A stretch of 11,642 nucleotides of DNA from Rhodoferax sp. (GTDB taxonomy: Bacteria > Pseudomonadota > Gammaproteobacteria > Burkholderiales > Burkholderiaceae_C): the NCBI GenBank assembly GCA_020048795.1, contig JAIFMA010000005.1, positions 1 through 11,642 of the forward strand. Direction: 5' to 3'. How positions within the stretch are numbered: the first letter of the stretch is position 1; each line of letters opens with the position of its first letter. Of the stretch, positions 5,302 to 11,642 are shown piece after piece. The notes below the pieces were generated by a model, which was not told the DNA's origin, did not search any database, and saw nothing but the letters and a program-made list of their open reading frames with translations. Both the position numbers and the translations under genes were made by a program.

Positions 5302-6945
5302 ATGACAACACGATCCATCTTGTTTGACGCGCCTGGCCAGTCCGTGCAGGCTTTTGTTTTGCGGCTAAAACAGGCTTCAACCCTTGTGCAGACTGCGTGG
5401 ACAGCTTCTGTAGTGATAGCGGTTTTGTCCCTGCTCCCGGTCAATCTTTCGGCTCAGACGCGCACCCCAGGTGCGAGTGCAGAGGCTAGCCCATCGACAT
5501 TGCCGCTGCTGGGCGACGGCAGCGGGATGGCCAGCGCGGCGGAACGCCGACTGGGCGACCGCATCGTGCGCGAGCTCTACCGCGATCCGGATTACCTTGA
5601 CGATCCGGTGATCGATGACTATGTGCAAGGGATTTGGCTACCGTTGCTGGCTGCGGCCCGTTTGCGTGGTGACCTGAGCCCGGAGCTTGACGAGCGCTTT
5701 GCCTGGAAATTCCTGCTCGGTCGCGACCGCACCGTCAACGCCTTTGCGCTGCCGGGTGGTTACCTCGGGATCAACCTGGGGTTGCTGGCGGTGGTCAGTA
5801 GCCGCGACGAGTTGGCCTCGGTTCTCGGCCATGAGCTGAGCCATGTGACACAGCGCCACATTGCCCGCATGGAAGCCAAAAACAGCCAGCAAACCCCCTG
5901 GATGATCGGGGCCATGATTCTGGGTGCGCTGGCCGCCAGCAAGAACGTGGAGGCTGGCAATGCCCTGATCGTGGGTGGGCAAGCCGTATCGGCGCAGAAC
6001 CAGTTGAACTTTTCGCGTGACATGGAGCGTGAGGCCGACCGGCTGGGTTTTGGCTTGATGACGCAAGCCGGGTTTGAGCCCATGGGTTTTGTCACCATGT
6101 TTGACAAGCTGCAGCAGGCTTCGCGCCTGAACGACAACGGCGCCTACCCCTACTTGCGCAGCCACCCGCTGACCACCGAACGTATCGCCGACATGCACTC
6201 GCGCTTGCCCCTGGGCGTTGCTCTCGGCAACACCCCAGTGCCCACGGTCCTGCACGCGATGATGGTGGCACGGGCCCGGGTGCTGTCCAGCCCCGGCGCT
6301 GACGCGCTGCGCGGCTGGCAGCGTCAGGTGGACGACATGGCACTGCTGACGCAGCCTGTGTCGGCCCAGGTGGGTGTGCTGTATGGTGCCACGCTGGCGG
6401 CCAGCCGGCTGCGCGACACGGCGCTGGTGCAACGCAACCACCAGCGACTGATGAGCCTGGTGGCGGGCGATGACCCCGCCATGCAGCAAGCCCGCTGGCT
6501 CGGGGTGGAGACCGCCCTGGCGGCCAAGGATCTGGCGCGTGCGCAGACCTTGATGACCCCGACTGAAGTCAGCTTGCATCGCCCGGCCCTGCTACAGCAG
6601 GCCCAGATGGCATTGCAATCAGGTGCCAACCCGGCGCTGGACCAGGCCGCACAGGCGTTGCAGGGCTGGGTGACACAACAGCCGGCAGACGCGCTGGCCT
6701 GGCAAGGGCTGGCCGGTGTCTATGCGGCACAAGGTCAGGGTTTGCGGGCTTTGCGCGCGCAGGCTGAAGAGCGGGTGGCGTACCTGGATTACGCAGGCGC
6801 ACTCGACCGGTTGAAAGCGGCGCAGGACTTCATGGGTGCCAGTGCTGCCAAAAACAGCAGCGCCAGTCATATTGACGCATCGATCATCGACACGCGCCGC
6901 CGTCAGATTGAGGCGCTGCTGAAGCAGCTGGCCCTTGAGCGCTGA
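5302..6945 (+). CDS. BepA-like M48 family periplasmic zinc metalloprotease with C-terminal helical/TPR-like region
   Basis: This is a predicted exported zinc protease of peptidase family M48. BepA (YfgC) of E. coli, the likely relative, degrades stalled LptD and BAM substrates and helps their assembly. From ATG 5302 it has 547 residues. An N-terminal hydrophobic segment (SVVIAVLSLLPVNLSA, ~36-51) is the probable signal peptide. NAFALPGGYLGIN (146-158) is a typical M48 strand. The zinc site is HELSH (177-181, catalytic E178) with third ligand E244 in READRLG. H288 in RSHPLTTERI lies 44 residues beyond, near the spacing of BepA's His-246 switch. The C-terminal ~200 residues are Ala/Gln/Leu-rich helices consistent with TPR repeats. 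An in-frame extension upstream to 4951 only mirrors moaC antisense. An AGGGG sits just 1 nt before the ATG, so a downstream start (GTG 5344) is possible. The substrate is inferred. Confidence 0.88.
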   Translation: MTTRSILFDAPGQSVQAFVLRLKQASTLVQTAWTASVVIAVLSLLPVNLSAQTRTPGASAEASPSTLPLLGDGSGMASAAERRLGDRIVRELYRDPDYLDDPVIDDYVQGIWLPLLAAARLRGDLSPELDERFAWKFLLGRDRTVNAFALPGGYLGINLGLLAVVSSRDELASVLGHELSHVTQRHIARMEAKNSQQTPWMIGAMILGALAASKNVEAGNALIVGGQAVSAQNQLNFSRDMEREADRLGFGLMTQAGFEPMGFVTMFDKLQQASRLNDNGAYPYLRSHPLTTERIADMHSRLPLGVALGNTPVPTVLHAMMVARARVLSSPGADALRGWQRQVDDMALLTQPVSAQVGVLYGATLAASRLRDTALVQRNHQRLMSLVAGDDPAMQQARWLGVETALAAKDLARAQTLMTPTEVSLHRPALLQQAQMALQSGANPALDQAAQALQGWVTQQPADALAWQGLAGVYAAQGQGLRALRAQAEERVAYLDYAGALDRLKAAQDFMGASAAKNSSASHIDASIIDTRRRQIEALLKQLALER

Positions 6946-6992
6946 GCCCATCAGGGCCTGACTGGCGGCCGGTCGGGGTTATTATTTGCCTG

Positions 6993-7469
6993 ATGCCTGA
7001 CATCCACATCACCGACCTCGAGTCAGCCATCAACCACTGGCGCTGTCAGAAACCGTCGCGCGACGGGTTTTCGCTGGTCCCCGAGTTAACCGCACTGGCC
7101 GAGGTTTATGCCGTGATGGCGCTACAGCGCCAGCATCATATTGATGCCACTGCGCTGACTCCGGCGGCGCTCCAGGCCTGGCTGGACTGGTATCACACCA
7201 CGCCCGACACGCCCTGCATCGCCATCTGCTCCACCAGCCAGGGCGACGACATCTGCAAAGGCTGTGGCCGCACATTTGCCGAGGTGCAGCACTGGACCGC
7301 GATGGGGCCGGTGGAAAAACGCGCCACCTGGCAGCGCATCACCCAGGAAGGCACGGCCTGGCGTTTTAACAGATACGCCGAGCGGGCCAGACCGGGCACA
7401 CACCCGCCGGGGTCAGACCCTCAGAGCGAAATGCCGCCCGAGACTTCAATCACCTCGCCGTTGATGTAG
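6993..7469 (+). CDS. DUF3717-DUF1289 fusion protein, four-cysteine motif
   Basis: Function is unknown. The 158-residue protein joins two small domains. Residues 1-66 (IHITDLESAINHWR...LVPELTALAEVYAVM) match what I know as DUF3717. Residues 72-118 (TPCIAICSTSQGDDICKGCGRTFAEVQHW) match DUF1289, a probable metal-binding knuckle with Cys 75, 79, 88 and 91 (CxxxC...CxxC). It has no signal peptide or membrane segment, so it is probably cytoplasmic. It starts 47 bp after the M48 protease gene on the same strand. The ATG at 6993 has no obvious ribosome site, only a TTATTATTT tract just upstream. The last ~16 residues (QSEMPPETSITSPLM) are read antisense to the 3' end of the SDR gene. They look non-native, as if an earlier stop was lost. 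Confidence 0.85.
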   Translation: MPDIHITDLESAINHWRCQKPSRDGFSLVPELTALAEVYAVMALQRQHHIDATALTPAALQAWLDWYHTTPDTPCIAICSTSQGDDICKGCGRTFAEVQHWTAMGPVEKRATWQRITQEGTAWRFNRYAERARPGTHPPGSDPQSEMPPETSITSPLM

Positions 7470-8182
7470 CTGGCTTCGTCGCTGGCCAAAAACGCATAAA
7501 CGTTGGCGACTTCTTCGGGTTTGCCGACGCGGCGCAGATGCACTTTGGCGCGCAGCTCGGCCAGCACCTTGTCGGGCATGGCTGCCGCCATGGGTGTGCC
7601 GATATAGCCGGGGGCCACGGCATTGATACGCACTCCCTTGGGGCCGAGTTCGCGGCACCAGGTCTTGGTAAAGCCAATGACACCAAATTTGGTGGCGGCG
7701 TAATTGGTTTGGCCAAAGTTGCCGTATAGCCCGACCACCGAACTAGCGTTCAGGATCACACCGCTGCCCTGGGCCACCATGCTGTCGGCCACCGCCTGGG
7801 CGCAGTTGAAGACACCACGCAGGTTGACATCGATCACCCGGTCAAATTGCTCGGCCGTCATTTTTTGCAGGCGTGAATCCTGGGTGATGCCAGCGTTGTT
7901 GACCAGCACGTCGATGCGGCCGTATTTGGCTAGGATCTGTGCCACCACGTCATCCACCATGGGACGCTGTGTCACATCCATGACAAAACCTTCGGTGGTG
8001 GCACCCAGGGCACGGCATTGCGCCACCGCTTCGTCGATGCCCGCTTGCTTGACATCACAAACCACGACGATAGCCCCCTCGGCGGCAAATTTGAGTGCCG
8101 TTGCCAGGCCGATACCTTGGGCTGATCCGGTGATGATGGAAACCTTGTTGGTGAGGCGTGCAGTCATGATGATGACGGTCAT
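7421..8182 (-). CDS. SDR family oxidoreductase (FabG/PhaB-like, probably NAD-dependent)
   Basis: This is a classical short-chain dehydrogenase/reductase of 253 residues from ATG 8182. Visible are the cofactor motif TGSAQGIG (18-25), NNAG (95-98), catalytic N120, S147/S148 in NASSVVG, and Y161-x3-K165 in YAATK, followed by APGYIGTPM and the C-terminal YINGEVIEVSGG. The residue ending the second beta strand is acidic (CDVK, D43). In this family that favours NAD(H) over NADP(H), hence a dehydrogenase rather than a FabG-type fatty acid reductase. The closest annotation would be 3-oxoacyl-ACP or acetoacetyl-CoA reductase-like, but the substrate cannot be told from sequence. Two in-frame ATGs (8182 and 8167) are possible; neither has a good Shine-Dalgarno, and the conserved part starts at TARLTNKV. 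The gene is divergent from the CheB/CheR fusion gene and overlaps the DUF1289 gene tail to tail by 49 bp. Confidence 0.92.
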   Translation of the reverse strand: MTVIIMTARLTNKVSIITGSAQGIGLATALKFAAEGAIVVVCDVKQAGIDEAVAQCRALGATTEGFVMDVTQRPMVDDVVAQILAKYGRIDVLVNNAGITQDSRLQKMTAEQFDRVIDVNLRGVFNCAQAVADSMVAQGSGVILNASSVVGLYGNFGQTNYAATKFGVIGFTKTWCRELGPKGVRINAVAPGYIGTPMAAAMPDKVLAELRAKVHLRRVGKPEEVANVYAFLASDEASYINGEVIEVSGGISL

Positions 8183-8229
8183 TGATAGGTAGAAACCCTT
8201 GGATTTTAGGGGTGAGGCTTTGCATGAAG

Positions 8230-8288
8230 TTGACAAATCCCAACCCGGCAGGGTCAAGGCGCTACACTCGAGTGACACTTTTGAGGAG
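8230..8288 (+). promoter_or_regulatory. Control region of the cheB/cheR fusion gene: -35-like box, palindrome, RBS
   Basis: The 110 bp between the SDR start and the fusion gene hold a perfect -35-like TTGACA (8230-8235), but no good -10 box at standard spacing; TACACT at 8263-8268 is too far. A perfect palindrome CACTCGAGTG (8265-8274) is followed by A and CACTT, giving three CACT/AGTG half-sites in a row. A strong ribosome site GAGGAG (8283-8288) sits 4 nt before ATG 8293 and fixes that start. The palindrome could be an operator; this is inference. Confidence 0.4.
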
Positions 8289-8292
8289 CGGC

Positions 8293-11200
8293 ATGGCTAA
8301 AAAGACAGGCGTTCAGACCCAGCCGGTCCAAGCGGCACAGCCGCTTGCCGCGGTAGCGGAGGCCAATTTGCAAGGCATCCATTTCGAGTTTCCCATTGTC
8401 GGTATTGGTGCCTCAGCGGGTGGCCTGGCTGCTTTTGAGGCGTTTTTCTCGGGCATGCCCAAAGATGTCAAGCCCGGCATGGCCTTTGTGCTGGTGCAGC
8501 ACCTGGCACCGGACCACAAGAGCCTGCTGACCGAGCTGATCCGCCGGTTCACCCCCATGCCGGTGTTCGAGGTTGAGGACAGCATGGTGGTGGCGATAGA
8601 TTGCGTCTACATCATCCCGCCCAATTACGACATGGCCCTGCTGGGTGGCAGCCTGCAACTGCTGGAGCCGACCGCGCCGCGTGGCCAGCGCCTGCCGATT
8701 GACTACTTCTTCAAGTCGCTCGCCGCAGACCTGCATGAGCGCGCCATTGGTGTCGTGCTCTCGGGCACCGGCAGCGACGGCACGCTGGGCTTACGCGCCA
8801 TCAAGGATGCCGGTGGCATGGTCATGGCGCAATCGCCCGAAAGTACCGAATTTGACGGCATGCCGCGCAGCGCCATCGCCACCGCCCTGGTGGACTACCA
8901 ATTGCCCGCCGAGCAGATGGCGACGCAACTCCTGACCTATGTGAAATATGCCTTTGGCAGGTTTTCCTTGCGTGCTGACAAGCCGGTACTGATCAGTGAA
9001 AGCGCGCTGAAGAAGATTTTTGTACTGCTACGCACCCAGATCGGGCATGATTTTTCGCAGTACAAGCCCAGCACCGTGCATCGGCGCATTGAGCGGCGTA
9101 TGTCGGTCCACCAGATCAGTCAGATTGACGGGTATGTGCGCTACCTGCAGCAAACGCCCGAAGAGGTCGAGGCGCTGTTTCGTGACCTGCTGATTGGGGT
9201 GACCAACTTCTTTCGCGACCCTGAGGCGTTTCAGGCGCTTGAAGACCAGGTCATTGGGCAACTGTTTGCCGGCAAGTCCACGGTGGGTGGCGTGGTGCGC
9301 ATCTGGGTGGCGGGCTGCTCCACCGGGGAAGAGGCGTATTCTTTGGCCATTTTGCTTCAGGAGCGCATGGAGGCGCTCAAACAAAGCTACACCGTGCAAC
9401 TGTTTGCCACCGACATCGACAGTCGCGCCATTGCCGTGGCGCGTGCCGGGCTGTACCCGCTGGGTATTGCTGCCGACCTGTCGCCGCTGCGGCTGGCGCG
9501 CTTTTTCACGGCTGAGCCTGATGGCCAGGGTTACCGCATTCACAAGAGCATCCGCGACATGTTGGTGTTCTCTGAGCAGGATTTGACCCGGGACCCCCCG
9601 TTCTCCAGGCTCGACCTGATCACCTGCCGTAACCTGCTGATTTACCTGAGTGCCGAACTGCAAAAGCGGTTGATGCCGCTGTTTCATTACGCTTTGAACC
9701 CTCAGGGCTATCTGTTTTTGGGCACCTCCGAGGGGATTGGCGAATTTTTGACACTGTTTTCCGCGCTGGACCGCAAGGCCAAGCTGTATCAGCGCAAAAA
9801 TGCCGAGTTGAGTGCACTGCATTCGCCAAGCCGTTTTTTGCCGCCGTTGTCGGCGCTCGAGGCAGCGCTGCCACGCGGGCCTGGCAAAGAGGCTTTTTCC
9901 GTCAAGTTGCCGCTGCGCGAGCTCACCGAGCAGGCCATGCTGGCCCAGGTGGCACCGGCGGGTGCACTGGTCAACGCGGTGGGGGACATTCTTTACCTGC
10001 ACGGGCGCACCGGGATGTACCTGGAGCCCGCGCCGGGCGAGGTGGGCGTGGCCAATATTCTCAAAATGGCGCGCGAAGGTTTGCGCCCGGCGCTGTCCAA
10101 CGCTCTGCACCGGGCCGCCGCCACGCAGCAGCCGGCGCGCACGCCGGGGGTGCGGGTCAAGACCAATGGCCACTTCACCCGCGTCAACCTGGGCGTGCGC
10201 CCGGTAGTCACCAGTCCATTGGCCCTCATTGCAACCGACGCGCCCGATCCTTCGATGCCACCGCTGCCCGCAGATGCTCATCTGTACCTGGTGATTCTGG
10301 AGGAAGCACTGGACCTGAACTTTGACGCCACGCCGGCACCGGCGGTGCCAGATGCGCAGGCAGTCCGCTCACCCACCAGCCCGGATGCGCTGGCTCAGAT
10401 GGCTGCGCTGCGCGATGAGCTGCGCGCCAAGGACGAGTACCTGCAAAACACCCATGAAGAGCTGGAAAGCTCCAACGAAGAGCTGAAATCGAGCAACGAG
10501 GAGATGCAGTCGGTCAATGAGGAACTGCAAAGCACCAACGAAGAGCTGGAAACCTCCAAGGAAGAACTACAGTCGGTCAACGAAGAGCTGTCAACGGTCA
10601 ACAGTGAGCTCACCAACAAGGTCGATGACCTCTCCAGGCTGAATAACGACATGAACAACCTGCTGGCTGGCACCGGCATTGCCACGGTGTTTGTCGATCA
10701 CCAACTGCGCATCCTGCGCTTTACCCCCACCGCTTCACAGCTGATCAACCTGATTGCCAGCGACGTGGGGCGGCCGGTGGGCCACATTGTGTCGAACCTG
10801 GTCAGCTACAGCAGTCTGGTGGCCGATGCACAAACGGTGCTCGATACCTTGGTGCCCAAAGAGGCACAGGTGCAAACCACTGACGGTGCCTGGTTCACCC
10901 TGCGCATCCGACCCTACCGCACACTGGAGAACGTGATTGAAGGCGCGGTGATTACCTTCAGTGATATCAGCGAACTCAAACGGGTGGAGGCGGCACTGGA
11001 GCATGCCAACCAGCATGCTGCCAAGCATGAGCGCCTGACGGCTGTGGTGCGTGACGCGTTTGACGCCATCATCATGAGTGACCTGGAGGGCCGCGTGTTG
11101 GCCTGGAATCCGGCGGCCGAGCGACTGTATGGCTGGACCGAGGCGCAAGCGATGCAACTAGGACTGCGCGATCGGATACCGCCCGACCTGATCGACGAAG

Positions 11201-11376
11201 CGCTGGGCCGGATCAAGCAGCTCAGCACGGCGCAAGTGCTGGGACTGCACCAGACCAAACGGCTGACCCAGAGCGGTGCGGTGCTGGAGATCTCCCTGGT
11301 CGCCACCGCGCTGGTCGATGCCCGGGGCAAGGTGTACGCCATTTCAACCACTGAGCGGCGTCGCGAAACACCATGA
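8293..11376 (+). CDS. CheB-CheR-PAS fusion signalling protein
   Basis: This 1027-residue cytoplasmic protein fuses a chemotaxis-type methylesterase and methyltransferase to sensor domains. CheB methylesterase (~32-220) has the triad S41 (GIGASAGG), H70 (VQHLAPDH) and D162 (SGTGSDGT). CheR follows: N-terminal helices ~235-295 with PSTVHRRIERRM, and a SAM domain ~300-500 with WVAGCSTGEEAYS (338-350), FATDIDSRA and TCRNLLIYL. A PAS-like segment occupies ~545-670 (PAGALVNAVGDILYLHGRTG). A heptad coiled coil runs ~703-790, then a PAS domain ~788-895 (GTGIATVFVDHQLRILRFTP) and a last PAS ~915-1020 (FDAIIMSDLEGRVLAWNPAAERLYGW). There is no receiver domain, as is usual for these fusions, and no histidine kinase after the last PAS, which many relatives have. 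A good RBS supports ATG 8293. The stop overlaps the next start as ATGA, so output to that neighbour was probably intended. Confidence 0.93.
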   Translation: MAKKTGVQTQPVQAAQPLAAVAEANLQGIHFEFPIVGIGASAGGLAAFEAFFSGMPKDVKPGMAFVLVQHLAPDHKSLLTELIRRFTPMPVFEVEDSMVVAIDCVYIIPPNYDMALLGGSLQLLEPTAPRGQRLPIDYFFKSLAADLHERAIGVVLSGTGSDGTLGLRAIKDAGGMVMAQSPESTEFDGMPRSAIATALVDYQLPAEQMATQLLTYVKYAFGRFSLRADKPVLISESALKKIFVLLRTQIGHDFSQYKPSTVHRRIERRMSVHQISQIDGYVRYLQQTPEEVEALFRDLLIGVTNFFRDPEAFQALEDQVIGQLFAGKSTVGGVVRIWVAGCSTGEEAYSLAILLQERMEALKQSYTVQLFATDIDSRAIAVARAGLYPLGIAADLSPLRLARFFTAEPDGQGYRIHKSIRDMLVFSEQDLTRDPPFSRLDLITCRNLLIYLSAELQKRLMPLFHYALNPQGYLFLGTSEGIGEFLTLFSALDRKAKLYQRKNAELSALHSPSRFLPPLSALEAALPRGPGKEAFSVKLPLRELTEQAMLAQVAPAGALVNAVGDILYLHGRTGMYLEPAPGEVGVANILKMAREGLRPALSNALHRAAATQQPARTPGVRVKTNGHFTRVNLGVRPVVTSPLALIATDAPDPSMPPLPADAHLYLVILEEALDLNFDATPAPAVPDAQAVRSPTSPDALAQMAALRDELRAKDEYLQNTHEELESSNEELKSSNEEMQSVNEELQSTNEELETSKEELQSVNEELSTVNSELTNKVDDLSRLNNDMNNLLAGTGIATVFVDHQLRILRFTPTASQLINLIASDVGRPVGHIVSNLVSYSSLVADAQTVLDTLVPKEAQVQTTDGAWFTLRIRPYRTLENVIEGAVITFSDISELKRVEAALEHANQHAAKHERLTAVVRDAFDAIIMSDLEGRVLAWNPAAERLYGWTEAQAMQLGLRDRIPPDLIDEALGRIKQLSTAQVLGLHQTKRLTQSGAVLEISLVATALVDARGKVYAISTTERRRETP
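10456..10602 (+). repeat. Seven tandem 21-bp (heptad) repeats coding for coiled coil
   Basis: Residues 722-770 of the fusion protein are seven consecutive heptads of the form EELxSxN: EELESSN, EELKSSN, EEMQSVN, EELQSTN, EELETSK, EELQSVN and EELSTVN, followed by a decayed eighth, SELTNKV. The DNA repeats with 21-bp periodicity (variants of GAAGAGCTG...AAC). It is a parallel coiled-coil linker between the enzymatic half and the PAS domains, a known signature of this protein family. The repetition may allow heptad gain or loss by slippage. Confidence 0.85.
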
Positions 11377-11642
11377 ACACCGACCCGCCGTCAGGCATCC
11401 AGGCCCTGCGCCGCAGCCTTGGCTGAGCTGGCTGAGATGGCCGTCGGGTCCGAACCGCGCCCGTGCCGCGGGTGAAACCATCGCGCATGGCAGTCTGTTG
11501 CTGCAAATGGGCTGCGACCTGGCACAGGGTTATGGCATCGCCCGCCCGATGCCCGCCGAGGCGTTGCCGGGCTGGGTGCAGTCGTGGCAGCCTGATGCAG
11601 CTTGGCAGACTCAAACGACGACTGGTTCAGTACCTGTAATTG
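11373..11642 (+). pseudogene. Remnant of a PAS/GGDEF/EAL-type cyclic-di-GMP protein (start stub plus EAL C-terminus)
   Basis: An ATG overlapping the fusion gene's stop (ATGA, 11373-11376) starts MNTDPPSGIQALRRSLG, then hits a stop at 11424. The next frame continues plausibly from 11416 (ALAELAEMAVGSEPRPCRG) to a stop at 11473. From about 11459 the third frame reads GETIAHGSLLLQMGCDLAQG and then YGIARPMPAEALPGWVQSW, open to the window end. That last piece is the C-terminal end of an EAL phosphodiesterase domain: E of the 'EGVET' loop, the GCDLAQGYGIARPMP motif and the closing helix. The 'QALRRRAEALAE'-like beginning is typical of PAS/GGDEF/EAL sensor proteins. Nearly all of the PAS, GGDEF and EAL core is missing, so this is a deletion relic with frameshifts. 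It cannot be an active enzyme. Whether the EAL frame continues far beyond the window is unknown. Confidence 0.75.

Noticed and set aside
5638..6579. 313-codon open frame on the minus strand
   Set aside because: It is antisense to the M48 protease gene, which has an intact zinc site and full length.
6946..6992. Possible terminator GACTGG-CGG-CCGGTC after the M48 gene
   Set aside because: Short stem with a G-U pair and a T-run interrupted by A and preceded by GGGG; too weak to call.
9028..10281. 417-codon open frame on the minus strand
   Set aside because: It is antisense to the CheB/CheR fusion gene, with Gln/Arg/His-rich composition typical of shadow frames in GC-rich DNA.

Overview
The window is GC-rich, densely coded DNA from a proteobacterium. 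The protein sequences read like a betaproteobacterium of the Burkholderiales, and most like Comamonadaceae (Rhodoferax/Polaromonas type). Evidence is the lptD-surA-rsmA order, a DUF3717-DUF1289 protein, and the wording of MoaC and the SDR enzyme. The taxon is inferred from recalled family sequences, not from a search.

Layout. 1-3310 (+): an outer-membrane/ribosome biogenesis block. It holds the 3' end of lptD (LPS insertion into the outer membrane), surA (periplasmic chaperone that helps fold LptD and porins) and rsmA (16S rRNA dimethyltransferase). Spacing is tight or overlapping, so they probably form one transcription unit. A bidirectional terminator hairpin lies inside the last codons of rsmA. 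3311-3501 has no recognisable gene but holds two clear hairpins. 3502-4382 (-): a secreted barnase-type ribonuclease followed by its cytoplasmic inhibitor of the barstar family, a toxin/immunity pair. 4383-4763 has no gene I recognise and contains an 11-bp perfect inverted repeat.

4764-5252 (-): moaC (molybdenum cofactor), which seems to have absorbed a short repeat element in frame. 5302-6945 (+): a BepA-like M48 periplasmic metalloprotease with a helical, TPR-like C-terminal half. It fits functionally with LptD/SurA because BepA-type proteases police outer-membrane protein assembly. 6993-7469 (+): a small DUF3717-DUF1289 four-cysteine protein. It overlaps tail to tail with an SDR dehydrogenase (7421-8182, -).

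8293-11376 (+): a 1027-residue CheB-CheR-PAS fusion with a striking heptad-repeat coiled coil. Its stop codon overlaps, as ATGA, the start of the next gene. That gene is wrecked: a short N-terminal stub, stops in two frames, then the C-terminal end of an EAL domain running off the window. It looks like the deletion remnant of a PAS/GGDEF/EAL cyclic-di-GMP protein.

Nothing here amounts to a clearly undescribed system. The points most worth a second look are the EAL remnant, the barnase/barstar pair, the repeat-like insert in moaC, and the structured stretch around 3257-3502. No tRNA, rRNA, CRISPR array or intact insertion sequence was seen.
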